Below are positions 1 through 9,500 of a stretch of 64,000 bases of DNA, one piece after another. Source of the DNA: Candidatus Proruminimicrobium quisquiliarum (GTDB lineage: Bacteria; Elusimicrobiota; Endomicrobiia; Endomicrobiales; Endomicrobiaceae); NCBI GenBank assembly GCA_018433245.1, contig JAHDRN010000001.1:186001-250000 (forward strand), written 5' to 3'. The first letter of the stretch is position 1; every line of letters begins with the position of its first letter. Under the pieces are notes generated by a model. It was not told where the DNA came from. It worked only from the letters and a program-made list of their open reading frames with translations, and did no database searches. The translations under genes were made by a program, and so were the position numbers.

Positions 1-2324
1 TCATTTTCATAAAAATCGCATAATCTTTTTTTAATAAGTTTTTTTAATAAAAAAATCTTTCCGGTTTCATGCTGTTTGAAAAAAGTTTCAAGTTTCCTGT
101 CTAAAATTTTTTGATATTCCGAAAACGTATTTGTCGTTAATTCGTCTTTGTTTAAGCCTTTATGAAATGTTTCTTCCAGAAATTCATGTATAAAGTTGCC
201 GATATCAAGCCTTTCGTAATTTTGTTCAAAATCCGCCTGTTCTGAAAGCTGTAAAATATATTTAAAATAAAATTGCAGTTTGCATCTTAAATAGGTATCT
301 ATGCTTGTGGGTGAATAACTGAAATGTTTTAAAAAATCTTTAATTCTATCCGTTTTAGAAAATTCCTGCTTATTGTTTAATGCCGTTTTGTTTGATAAAA
401 CCGCTTTTGTCACATTTGCGACTTTAAGCGATTTCTTTTCAGACTGTTCTTTCCATACAAGTTCTTCTATAAATCTGCTCCTGCCGTTCTTTTCGTCATC
501 GGGATATATCAGCGTGACGTTTTCGGCGGATGCTATCAAACTCATAAAATTGTATTTTTGTATGTCAGTTTCTCTGCTTAGATAGCCTATTCCCAGAGAA
601 TTCATAATGTCTTTTGGTATTAAAGGATTTGTTTCTTTAATGCTTGGCATAAATGAATCAGACATTGACAAGACGTAAACATTCTTAAAACTGAGACCTC
701 TTGCCTCCATTGTTCCAAGAATCTGCAAACCTTTCAGCGGACTTCCTATAAGTGAAATATTTCCCTTTAAAAGAATTTCTTCCAATATATAAAATATTTC
801 ATATTGTTCAAATTTTTCATTCGTGCAGACTGCTTTTTCAAACTGTCCGGCTATATCATAAAGTATATTAACGGCTCCTAAATTAAAAGGATATGTGTGT
901 ATAAGGCTTTTTTCAACGATGTTGTTTGCGATATGTTTAATATAGCTGCCGGTGTCTGCCATATTAGAAAGCTTTTCGGGTCTGTAAAAAAATAAATCAA
1001 AGATCTCATCCAAAATTTCTTTTACTCTTTTTGCGGTAACAGGCTGCCAATATAAAGTTACGGTGCGCGAAATATCGTTTTGAAGTTTTATATTATTTTT
1101 TATGTCGTCTAAATTTATGAATATATAGTCTTTAAATTCAGCTTCCTCATTGAATCTGTCAAAATGCCGCATTATACTATGAACGATAATTCTTGTCACG
1201 CTCGGGTTTCCGATAAATCTCATATTTTTGGCAAGAGGATTTGCCAATACCGAGATGATGTCTTTAATATAATACTTGTTGTTCTTTTTGTTTTTTTGCG
1301 CCTGAAGAACCGCGCTTATTAAAGAAAAAACCGTAGTCTTTTTGGCAGGATATCCGACCGCCACGTTAATATCTCTGACAATGCTGTATATCTGGCTCAT
1401 TACCGAAGGAAGTATTGAATTATCAGGAACAATAACGACAGTATCTTTTATGTCATTTTGATCAATTTTGCTTAAAAGATTTTTTGCAAGGCATGCCTGG
1501 GATTCTCCGTCATAAGCGCAGTAAAAATTTATATTACTGCTAATTTTTTCTTCGTTTGTATTTTTGTAAACAGTTTCATTAAAATCTTTATATATTTTAT
1601 CTATAGAGCTCCAATTGTCCTTTGAGCCTTTTATTATAATATCAAGTTTATTTTCATCATATATTTTTTTGAACATATCCGTTTCGGATTTATTTAAATA
1701 ATAAGGATTAAACAAAATAACGCTCTTATATTCTTTTAGATAATCGTTTATTTTTGAATCTGCCAAAAGATACGAATAGCCTCTTGTCGTCTTTTTGACT
1801 GAAAGCATATATTTGTGAAATTCCTGCCTTATAAAAGACAGATTTTTCAGCAGCTCATTTATGTTTTTAGGCAGATCGTATCCTATATCGGCGTTTAATT
1901 GTATATTCAGTAATTTGTCATTTTGTATTTTTTCTATATCAAGCGCTTCAATGAAGGCAAGAATTTCGGAACTCCACTGAAAAAACTCCGCAAAAGAAGT
2001 CTGTTTATCAAAAAGGCCCTGAGTATGTTTTTTGACAATTCCAAAAATTGAATAAGCGCTGTCAATTTGAGATATTTTTTGGAGATTATAATAATTTTTT
2101 GCAATATCGCTTGTAAGTTCATCAAAAGTAAAAAATACCGGAGGAATAAAGGATTTATTGATTTTTTTTGATAACTCTTTTTTTATAAAAAGAGCAGGCC
2201 TTTTTGAAGGCATAATTACGGCAATATCGGAAAAATCGCCGCTGTTTTTCAGCGACAGTATATGATTGGCGCAGAATTGAATCATGTTTTCGTTAAACGC
2301 TATATTAATAATTTTTGAAGCCAT
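1..2324 (-). CDS. addB: AddB-like PD-(D/E)XK nuclease/helicase-fold subunit, C-terminus off window
   Basis: Second subunit of an AddAB/RecB-type double-strand-break resection complex, inferred from its pairing with the AddA-like gene upstream. The reverse strand is open from an ATG at 2324 to the window edge (774 codons). Its N-terminus (MASKIINIAFNENMIQF) and middle region resemble the inactivated helicase fold of AddB; TMEARGLSFKNVYVLS is a motif-V-like stretch. Near residue 665 YSPTSIDTYLRC followed by FYFKY is the Cas4/AddB nuclease entry motif, where the Cys is the first iron-sulfur ligand in the family. The catalytic D/E-x-K and the remaining Cys ligands lie beyond the edge and cannot be checked. 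The start overlaps the addA stop by one base (TAATG), so translation is coupled. The family is certain; the symbol rests on context. Confidence 0.8.
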   Translation of the reverse strand, partial: MASKIINIAFNENMIQFCANHILSLKNSGDFSDIAVIMPSKRPALFIKKELSKKINKSFIPPVFFTFDELTSDIAKNYYNLQKISQIDSAYSIFGIVKKHTQGLFDKQTSFAEFFQWSSEILAFIEALDIEKIQNDKLLNIQLNADIGYDLPKNINELLKNLSFIRQEFHKYMLSVKKTTRGYSYLLADSKINDYLKEYKSVILFNPYYLNKSETDMFKKIYDENKLDIIIKGSKDNWSSIDKIYKDFNETVYKNTNEEKISSNINFYCAYDGESQACLAKNLLSKIDQNDIKDTVVIVPDNSILPSVMSQIYSIVRDINVAVGYPAKKTTVFSLISAVLQAQKNKKNNKYYIKDIISVLANPLAKNMRFIGNPSVTRIIVHSIMRHFDRFNEEAEFKDYIFINLDDIKNNIKLQNDISRTVTLYWQPVTAKRVKEILDEIFDLFFYRPEKLSNMADTGSYIKHIANNIVEKSLIHTYPFNLGAVNILYDIAGQFEKAVCTNEKFEQYEIFYILEEILLKGNISLIGSPLKGLQILGTMEARGLSFKNVYVLSMSDSFMPSIKETNPLIPKDIMNSLGIGYLSRETDIQKYNFMSLIASAENVTLIYPDDEKNGRSRFIEELVWKEQSEKKSLKVANVTKAVLSNKTALNNKQEFSKTDRIKDFLKHFSYSPTSIDTYLRCKLQFYFKYILQLSEQADFEQNYERLDIGNFIHEFLEETFHKGLNKDELTTNTFSEYQKILDRKLETFFKQHETGKIFLLKKLIKKRLCDFYEN

Positions 2325-5300
2325 TACCGTATCTCCGTGACTTCTGCTTTTTCAATGTCAATTACGCGGCATTCTGCCGGTTTTTCGGGATAAATTTCTC
2401 TTATTACAGATAAGTATTTTTGCATCTGGCTGTTTATATTTTCTAAATTATAAACTGATGTTTTAAAATCAGCTATTATTATTTTATCCGCATTTACTAT
2501 TAGTTTATCTATTCTTATCGTATCTCCGAAAGAGTCAACAAATTCTTTTTCATTATAAACTTCATTTGACACGTCAAACAATTTTTTCATGCTCTCTTTT
2601 TCTAAAAGCTTTTTTAAAACAGGATTAAGCCATACAAGATCTTCGTTTGAATATTCAAACAGAGTCAGCTTTACGGCATTTTCTATTTTTTTATCAATTT
2701 CAGATGCGTTGTAAGTAAGTATTTTTGAAAGGGCATAATGTATTATTTTGCCTTTAAGCAATAATTCTTTTTGGTCTTTCCCGTATATTTCTAACGCGCT
2801 TTCTGAGATAATTTTGGTAAAATCTTTCATTTGATTAAGCGTTAAATCAATCGTTTGAGGATCTTTATTTTTATCGGACTGATAAATTGCTTTTTTACCT
2901 ATAAATCTTATATGTTCTGGCATAAGGGCGCTTATGGGGCTTTTTTCTTTATTTTTCTTCTCAGAGATAAAACCGTAAAATTCATATACCGCTCTTGTTG
3001 TTGCGACATATAAAATATTGAGTTCGTCTGAAAGATTTTTAAAGTATTTTTTATAATAGATGTCTCTCAGCTTGTCGCTGTAATCAGTAAAATTTTTCAA
3101 AATATTCAGGAATTTTATAGTTTCCTCATCCTGAATATTGAACGGTTTGTCCGGAGCGGATATTTTTAAATAAAGATAAGGCATTATGACTACGTTAAAC
3201 TGAAGGCCTTTTGCTTTATGAACGGTAATAATTTTAACTGCGTTTGAGGAAGGCACTTTGATAAAAAATTTATCGTCTTTTTGCCTTTCTTCAATGTTTT
3301 GAAAATAATCAATAAAATTCTGCAGGCCCTGATTATCCTTTTCAAAGTCGCTTATAACTTCCAGAAATCTTAAAATGACGTTATTGCTTTCTCTAAAGTT
3401 ATCAATAATATTGTATTTTGATATGACAGAGACTGTCAGCTCGTAAACCGCGATAAATCCGGCCGAATTAAAAAACGGTTCTAAATATTCATTCCAAATA
3501 TCGGTATATTTTTCTCTGAACAGAACATATAAATCTTTTTGGTTATCTTTGTTAAGCGAGTTTTCCGTTATAAAATCTATTAATTTTTCTCTGCTTATTT
3601 TTGTTTCTTTTATAAATACGGAACTTAATATAAAGGAAGCAAATGATATTTCATCGGTGGGGGAATTGAAAAACTTTAAAGCTGAAAACAGTTCTTTTAT
3701 TATGTTTATATTTATTATATTTAAAGTCTGGTATGATTCTATGTCTATATTTTTTTCAAGAAGCCATTTTCCTATAATCTCAATTTCGCTGTTGTCTCTG
3801 CAGATTATGGTTATATCTTTATAATCAAATCTCTGTTGTAAATCTTCAAGTTTTGCATAAAGCAAATTCTTTATTATTTCATCCCTTTCTTCTTTGGTTT
3901 CATCTTCATATTCAACCGCTGTTATTTCCACATAACCGTTTTTGTTTTTCTTTTCACAGTATTTTTGCTTTGACGTTTCAAACATATTGATTACATTGTT
4001 AGAATACTCGCTGTATACTTCAGGTAAATGTCCTTTTTTTTCAAGTTCGTTAAAAAACAGGGAGATGTTTTCTTTTGAAAAGACAAAATTATTAAAATCA
4101 ATGATCGCTTTGCAGCTTCTGTAATTTATGTCAAGATGTATCTTTGTCGGAGTATAATGTTTAAATTCCGTTAAAGGCTGATCAAATATTTTTGAATCTC
4201 CGCCTCTAAAACCGTAGATAGCCTGTTTCTTGTCTCCGACATAAAAGAACGATCCGCCTTGTGATAAGTTTTCTTCAACTATCAGTTTTAATGTTTTCCA
4301 CTGTATTTGGTTTGTGTCTTGGAATTCGTCTATAAGAAAATCTTTAAAATAGCTGGAAAGCTGAAAATATATTTCCGGTACGGTTTCGCTGCCATCATTA
4401 AATATTTTTAATACTTTTCTGTTAAGATCCTGAAGAAATACAACCGCGTCTTTTTTTGACTGTTTGTCAAATTCGGTTAATATATACTTAAACATCTGCA
4501 TGTAAATGTTGTAATAGTTTTCCGCTTTAAATTCATAAAAATCGCTTATTATTTGTTTTGTCTTGTTAAATAGTTCGTTTAAACGCTCATTTTGCCGCAC
4601 TTTGGACTTGTAAGGCGGTTCTTCTCTTTTAAAATAGTCCGACACTCTCTCTCCGCCGGATAAATAATACTTGTTATTTTCAATTATTTTGTTTATCGCG
4701 TTTATAAATCTTTTATCTGTATTTTCAAGCTCTTTAATTTTGCCTATTTCAACGCAGGTTTCATAAAACTTTTCGGAATAAGAGGCAAGAGTTTTATTGT
4801 AGCCGTTATTATCGCTGTCTTTGAATTGTTTTGCCGATTTTTTTATATCTTCGTATAATTTTATAAATTCTTTTGAAATATTTTCTTTTATATCCCATGA
4901 AATATTTGCATCTATGAGATATTGTTCAAAAAAATCATTTAAAAGATTTTCCAGTTTTGAATTAAGCAGAGAATTATCCAGAAACGAATCTATCGCAAAA
5001 TCTATATAATCTGCGTATGTTTTTTCTATTTTATAATTCGGAGGAATTCCTATTTTTAAAGCGCACGCTTTTATTATCAAATTTATAAAGCTGTCTATTG
5101 TTTTTACATTGAAATTGTCATAATTTTCTATGATGAATTTCATTGCGTAATTTGCGTTTTTAACTATTTCTTTTTGCGGCATATCAAGCCCGCTTAATAA
5201 ATCGCCCACATCTTCGCCTAGAGAAATTTTCTTCAGATATTCAATTATTCGCTCTCTCATTTCAATGCTTGCTTTATTGGCAAACGTCAGTGCAAGAATG

Positions 5301-5449
5301 TTTTTTAACGGGATATTTTCTTTTTTTGATAAATCAAAATTCAAAAGAAGCGTAATGTATCTTTTTGCGAGATTATGGGTTTTTCCTGAACCGGCCGAAG
5401 CTTCAACAACGATGAATTGATTTGATAACGGTTTATTTTTTATTATCAT
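2324..5449 (-). CDS. addA: AddA-like UvrD-family helicase/nuclease (double-strand break repair)
   Basis: ATP-dependent superfamily 1A helicase with a C-terminal nuclease, expected to unwind and trim DNA ends for RecA loading together with the adjacent AddB-like protein. Motifs appear in order in 1041 residues: Walker A ASAGSGKT near residue 17, DEFQDT (motif II) near 373, GDKKQAIYGFRGGD (III) near 405, NYRS (IV), ITVHKAKGLQF (V) near 745, and LYVATTRA (VI). A PD-(D/E)XK nuclease is indicated by DKLIV then IIADFKTS near residue 983. The length matches AddA/RecB helicase-nucleases. It lies 9 bp after smpB and overlaps the next gene by 1 bp, so the three genes probably share one transcript. RecB is the alternative name, but no RecC or RecD is visible. 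Confidence 0.88.
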   Translation of the reverse strand: MIIKNKPLSNQFIVVEASAGSGKTHNLAKRYITLLLNFDLSKKENIPLKNILALTFANKASIEMRERIIEYLKKISLGEDVGDLLSGLDMPQKEIVKNANYAMKFIIENYDNFNVKTIDSFINLIIKACALKIGIPPNYKIEKTYADYIDFAIDSFLDNSLLNSKLENLLNDFFEQYLIDANISWDIKENISKEFIKLYEDIKKSAKQFKDSDNNGYNKTLASYSEKFYETCVEIGKIKELENTDKRFINAINKIIENNKYYLSGGERVSDYFKREEPPYKSKVRQNERLNELFNKTKQIISDFYEFKAENYYNIYMQMFKYILTEFDKQSKKDAVVFLQDLNRKVLKIFNDGSETVPEIYFQLSSYFKDFLIDEFQDTNQIQWKTLKLIVEENLSQGGSFFYVGDKKQAIYGFRGGDSKIFDQPLTEFKHYTPTKIHLDINYRSCKAIIDFNNFVFSKENISLFFNELEKKGHLPEVYSEYSNNVINMFETSKQKYCEKKNKNGYVEITAVEYEDETKEERDEIIKNLLYAKLEDLQQRFDYKDITIICRDNSEIEIIGKWLLEKNIDIESYQTLNIININIIKELFSALKFFNSPTDEISFASFILSSVFIKETKISREKLIDFITENSLNKDNQKDLYVLFREKYTDIWNEYLEPFFNSAGFIAVYELTVSVISKYNIIDNFRESNNVILRFLEVISDFEKDNQGLQNFIDYFQNIEERQKDDKFFIKVPSSNAVKIITVHKAKGLQFNVVIMPYLYLKISAPDKPFNIQDEETIKFLNILKNFTDYSDKLRDIYYKKYFKNLSDELNILYVATTRAVYEFYGFISEKKNKEKSPISALMPEHIRFIGKKAIYQSDKNKDPQTIDLTLNQMKDFTKIISESALEIYGKDQKELLLKGKIIHYALSKILTYNASEIDKKIENAVKLTLFEYSNEDLVWLNPVLKKLLEKESMKKLFDVSNEVYNEKEFVDSFGDTIRIDKLIVNADKIIIADFKTSVYNLENINSQMQKYLSVIREIYPEKPAECRVIDIEKAEVTEIR

Positions 5450-5458
5450 CTATCAATA

Positions 5459-5926
5459 TTAAAATCCTTCTCTTTGCAGTTCTCTGGCAATATCTTTTTT
5501 CTTTAAAACTTCTTTTTTGTCGTAAGTTGTTTTGCCTTTGGCAAGCCCTATAAGCATTTTAATTTTGCCGTATTTGGAGACGTAAAGCTCAAGAGGAACG
5601 ACGGTAAGTCCTTTTTCTCTTGATTTTGAATGAAGTTTTATGATTTCCTGTTTGTGCATAAGAAGTTTTCTGGCTCTTTTAGAGTCGTAATCGGAAACGT
5701 GTGTTGAAATCTGAGTATAAGGCGCTATATAAACATTTTCGGCAAAAGCTTCGTTGTTTGAAAATCTTACGACAGAATCAACGAGGTTTAAATTGTGCAG
5801 CCTTGCAGACTTTACTTCATACCCTGACAGAACTATTCCGGTTTCAAACTGTTCAAGGATGTGATAATTATGAAAAGCCTTTTTATTGGTGGCAAGAATT
5901 TTATTTTCCGTATTTTTTTTAGCCAT
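5459..5926 (-). CDS. smpB: SmpB, SsrA (tmRNA)-binding protein
   Basis: Binds tmRNA and brings it to stalled ribosomes for trans-translation. The 155-residue protein carries the family core: NKKAFHNYHILEQFETGIVL, SGYEVKS, then LYVSKYGKIKMLIGLAKGKTTYDKKE and a basic tail (KKDIARELQREGF). The start is set at the ATG at 5926, not the in-frame TTG at 5932. The -10 box TATAAT (5943-5938) would start transcription only about five bases before this ATG. No ssrA gene was recognised in the window. It is the first gene of the smpB-addA-addB transcript and diverges from the gene at 6050. Confidence 0.95.
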   Translation of the reverse strand: MAKKNTENKILATNKKAFHNYHILEQFETGIVLSGYEVKSARLHNLNLVDSVVRFSNNEAFAENVYIAPYTQISTHVSDYDSKRARKLLMHKQEIIKLHSKSREKGLTVVPLELYVSKYGKIKMLIGLAKGKTTYDKKEVLKKKDIARELQREGF

Positions 5927-5937
5927 ATTCAAACGTA

Positions 5938-5946
5938 ATTATATCA
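5938..5946 (-). promoter_or_regulatory. Extended -10 promoter of smpB
   Basis: The reverse strand reads TGATATAAT, a perfect extended -10. No convincing -35 lies 17 bases upstream. The expected start of transcription is around 5931, leaving a leader of about five bases before the smpB ATG and no room for a ribosome binding site. Confidence 0.5.
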
Positions 5947-6012
5947 TATTTTAAATATGCGGATATGTGATATTTTGCAGATGTGAAAAATATGTGAAAA
6001 ATAAATTAGTTA

Positions 6013-6041
6013 TTGATTTTTTTAAATAATGCCGCTATACT
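6013..6041 (+). promoter_or_regulatory. Promoter of the small membrane protein / giant protein operon
   Basis: TTGATT (6013-6018), a 17-bp spacer, then TATACT (6036-6041). Transcription would start near 6048, directly at the ATG at 6050. An earlier in-frame ATG at 6029 lies upstream of the -10 and so should not be on this transcript. Confidence 0.55.
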
Positions 6042-6049
6042 TACTGTGT

Positions 6050-6592
6050 ATGAATACGATCAATAGCACTTATTTAAGAGTGTTCGTTTTGTATTTTACA
6101 CTGCTTAGTTTGATAATAAGCTCTGTCGTTTTTTCTGTAGGCAACAGAAAAAATTTAAAAGAAATTATAATTTCCGATTCAATTATATCAGGTTTCTTTA
6201 CCGTTACGGGTATGTCAGATGAAATTATAAACGATATGATGAGTTCCGAAACTGCAGCCGCGCGCAAAGATAAAAATAAAGATGACGCCAGCCAGATAAA
6301 TAAAGAAATAAGCATAGCGCTGCCGGGATCGTCTGCCGCTTACCTTGAAAAAGAATATTCGGAAATACAGATTCTCAAAAATGTTAAAATTTTTAATGAA
6401 AGCATGATAACGGAAGTACAGTACCCGCTTAAAATACCGTATAACCGCTATTTGCTGTGCTTAATTATATTATCAGGTTTGATTTTTGCCGGTTTGGCAA
6501 GATCAGTGCCGGTTTTTTTTAATATAAAATTCAGAGAGCTTGTACCGGGATGCAAAGGTACAGGCTCTTTTTATTTACGGGTGCATATATGA
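6050..6592 (+). CDS. Hypothetical two-TM protein preceding the giant protein
   Basis: Not recognised. The 180-residue product begins MNTINSTYLRVFVLYF and has an N-terminal hydrophobic segment (about residues 9-30) and a second one near residues 135-155 (RYLLCLIILSGLIFAGLA). Between them is a roughly 100-residue, probably extracytoplasmic part rich in charged and Ser residues. The start at 6050 is preferred over 6029 because the -10 box ends at 6041. Its stop overlaps the next start in an ATGA, so the downstream giant protein is translationally coupled to it. This suggests the two work together as a membrane anchor or partner. No catalytic motif is visible. Confidence 0.6.
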   Translation: MNTINSTYLRVFVLYFTLLSLIISSVVFSVGNRKNLKEIIISDSIISGFFTVTGMSDEIINDMMSSETAAARKDKNKDDASQINKEISIALPGSSAAYLEKEYSEIQILKNVKIFNESMITEVQYPLKIPYNRYLLCLIILSGLIFAGLARSVPVFFNIKFRELVPGCKGTGSFYLRVHI

Positions 6593-9500
6593 ATTTTTTA
6601 AAGCAAATCATATCACTTATAATAATAAATTGTTTTTTATTCTCATTTGTATGCGGAGAATTAATTGCCGCTGAAGTTGCGGATATGAAAAATGAGGATA
6701 TGTACAAACAAATATTTACGGATTTTGTATTTCCGTATTCTTACGGCAAGATAACTGATTCGCATTTTGCTTCAACCGACAGATTAATAATAAATATACA
6801 AGATCTTCACTGCCATCCGGAAGTGCAAAAAAATATCAGTAATATCATAGAATTATTTGACAAAAAATACGGAGTTAAAAACATATATTTGGAAGGAGCA
6901 TACGGTGAAATTGATACGCAATGGCTGAAAACAGAATCATTGATAAATAAAAAGAATACTCTCGCGGATAAAATGATAGAAACCGGCAGATTAACGGGCG
7001 CGGAGTATTACAGCGTAAAAAGCGGCAGAACGTCAATCATAAAAGGTATTGAAGAAAAAGAAGCCTATCTTGAAAATTTAAAAAGATTAGGAACAATATT
7101 GGGAAATAAAGAAGAATCAGAAGTAATATTAAACGCAATAAATGAAGCTACGCAGAAATTGAAATCAAAATATTATGAAAGAAGACAGCTTAAATTGGAG
7201 GAGTTATCCGATAAATATGCAGAAGGGAAAATAGGCGCTGAAAAATATTTTAAATTAATGTCAAAACATATAGATAAATTAGGCATAGATTTAACAAAGT
7301 ATGAAAACACGTTAAATTATATGATGCTGCTTTCGGAACAAAAGACGCTCAATTTTGAACGGACGACAAAAGAATTACAGTCGTTGGTAATGATTTTAAA
7401 ACAAAAACTGCCTTATAAAACATATAAGATGCTGCTTGATTCCACGGATAATTTTTCAAAAATGGATAAATTATACTCATATTTAATCATAATAGCCAAA
7501 CAATATAATTTTAATCTTTCTTTGGAATTTCCCGAATTAAACAGATATTTTAAATATATAGAATTAAGCCAGAAGATAAATCCTCTTGAACTTGTAAAAG
7601 AAGAAAAAAAACTGGTAAACGAAATAAATACGAAATTTGCAAGAACAAAAGCCCAGAGAGAAATTGTTTTTCTGGTTAATTTTGGAAAGTATTTGGAAAA
7701 TTATCTGACAAATAAAATAACGGCTGAAGATTATGAATATTATTTGCAAAATATAAAAATGTATAAACAATTATGGAACAGTTATGTTGATACAAGAGTA
7801 TTATCATTGTTGGAACCGTATATGGATGAAGCCGATAAATTTTACAAAATAAACAGCGACAGAAATAAATATTTTGCCGATAATGTTCTTAACGGATCAG
7901 AAACGCTTCAAATAGTTCCGAATGAAGAAAAAAAAGACGGAGTAACGGGAATATTTGATAATATTGATAAAATAAAAAGAGTTGACGTCATAGTTACCGG
8001 CGGATTTCATACAGAAAGCGTATCAAAAATATTAAAAGGCAATAATATCTCATATATAGTTATAACCCCGAACGTTACGGGAGGAACTAAACTTGCCGAA
8101 AAAACGTATTACAAAATAGCCGCAGAGCAGAGCAAGATATCATTTCAAACTTTAGCCGTGATGGCATTATCTTTGCAGGTAATGCTTTTAAAAGAGCAGG
8201 GAATTCCTTTGGAAATAATAAAAGAAACTCTTACTAAAAATTCCGGCAGCGGCTTAATACCTTTGATAGAATCGGCGTTTTACTCCAAAACGCAAATCAG
8301 CGACAGAGAGCGTTTGATAGAAAAATTGAAAGAGTTGATGAAAGAAACGAAATTGGCCGGAATACTCAATTTTGATCAGACCGGTAATATAAAAGAAGAA
8401 GTAGCCGGGCTTTTGGACATAGATGTTTCTTTATTGGAATATATTGACGCCGAAAAATTAGTCGCCGCATGGGAATATAATGATTCGGATTATATAAAAA
8501 ATTTAATAAAAAATGCTCAAATCAGGCAGGATTACTCTTCAGGTAATGATTATCTGGGACGTATTTTTTCGGAAATAATGATACTGTTTAATGAGATAAA
8601 AGAAAATAATGCGATAAATTGCGCGGTTGAATCAGTGTATTCCGTGTTAAGTCCTGCCGCAAAACCGAATAAAATTATTTTGGCGTTTATAATGAGACTT
8701 ATTGACAGAGTTGAAAAAATAAATTCTCCAAACGGATACAATTCATTATATTCAATTTGGCGGACAATTAAAAATCAGGGATATGAATCGTATGCGGCCG
8801 ATGCTGAAATATTGAAACAGGCTGTTTCAACGGGCAGACCTGTTATATTGGCTGTATCATCAAATGCGATTAAAGGAGAGATTAACCACTATATTACGGT
8901 TACATCCCTAAAGGGAACAAAAAGCGTAATCATACATGATATAAATTACGGCGACAGAATTGTTTCTGAAGAAGATTTATCAATAATACTGGAAAATGAG
9001 TACGGCTGGCAACAAAACAAAAATATCTTAGTAAGTGAAATTTTGAAAGATGAATCTCCGTTAACGGCTGAGAAGATGAAACAAATTTACGGAGCCGATA
9101 AACAAAACATTTCTTTTGAAGAGAAAATGCAGGCGGTTTATTCAGATACCGGGGCGCAGGGTTATGTTGATATTTATCTTGAAGATATGATTTCTGACGA
9201 AAAAATATTTATAGAGACTGTCCGGCAAGCGGTTGAATCAAATAAATTAATAGTTATAAGAATGTTCAGGAAAAGTTATAATCAAGATTTGCTTACAGTT
9301 GAAGAACTGACGAAAAAATACAAAGAAATAAAAAAAATGATTAAAAGTTTTTCAAATCTTGAAAAACTCTTCCCCGATTTGAAAAAAGTTTTTGAAATGC
9401 CGTCCGCGTACGGCGCCGGTTTCTTTTTAAGCGAAATGCTGAAAAATGCCTTTGTGCACGGCAATCAAGGTAATGATGAACCGATAATAATGCATTTAAA

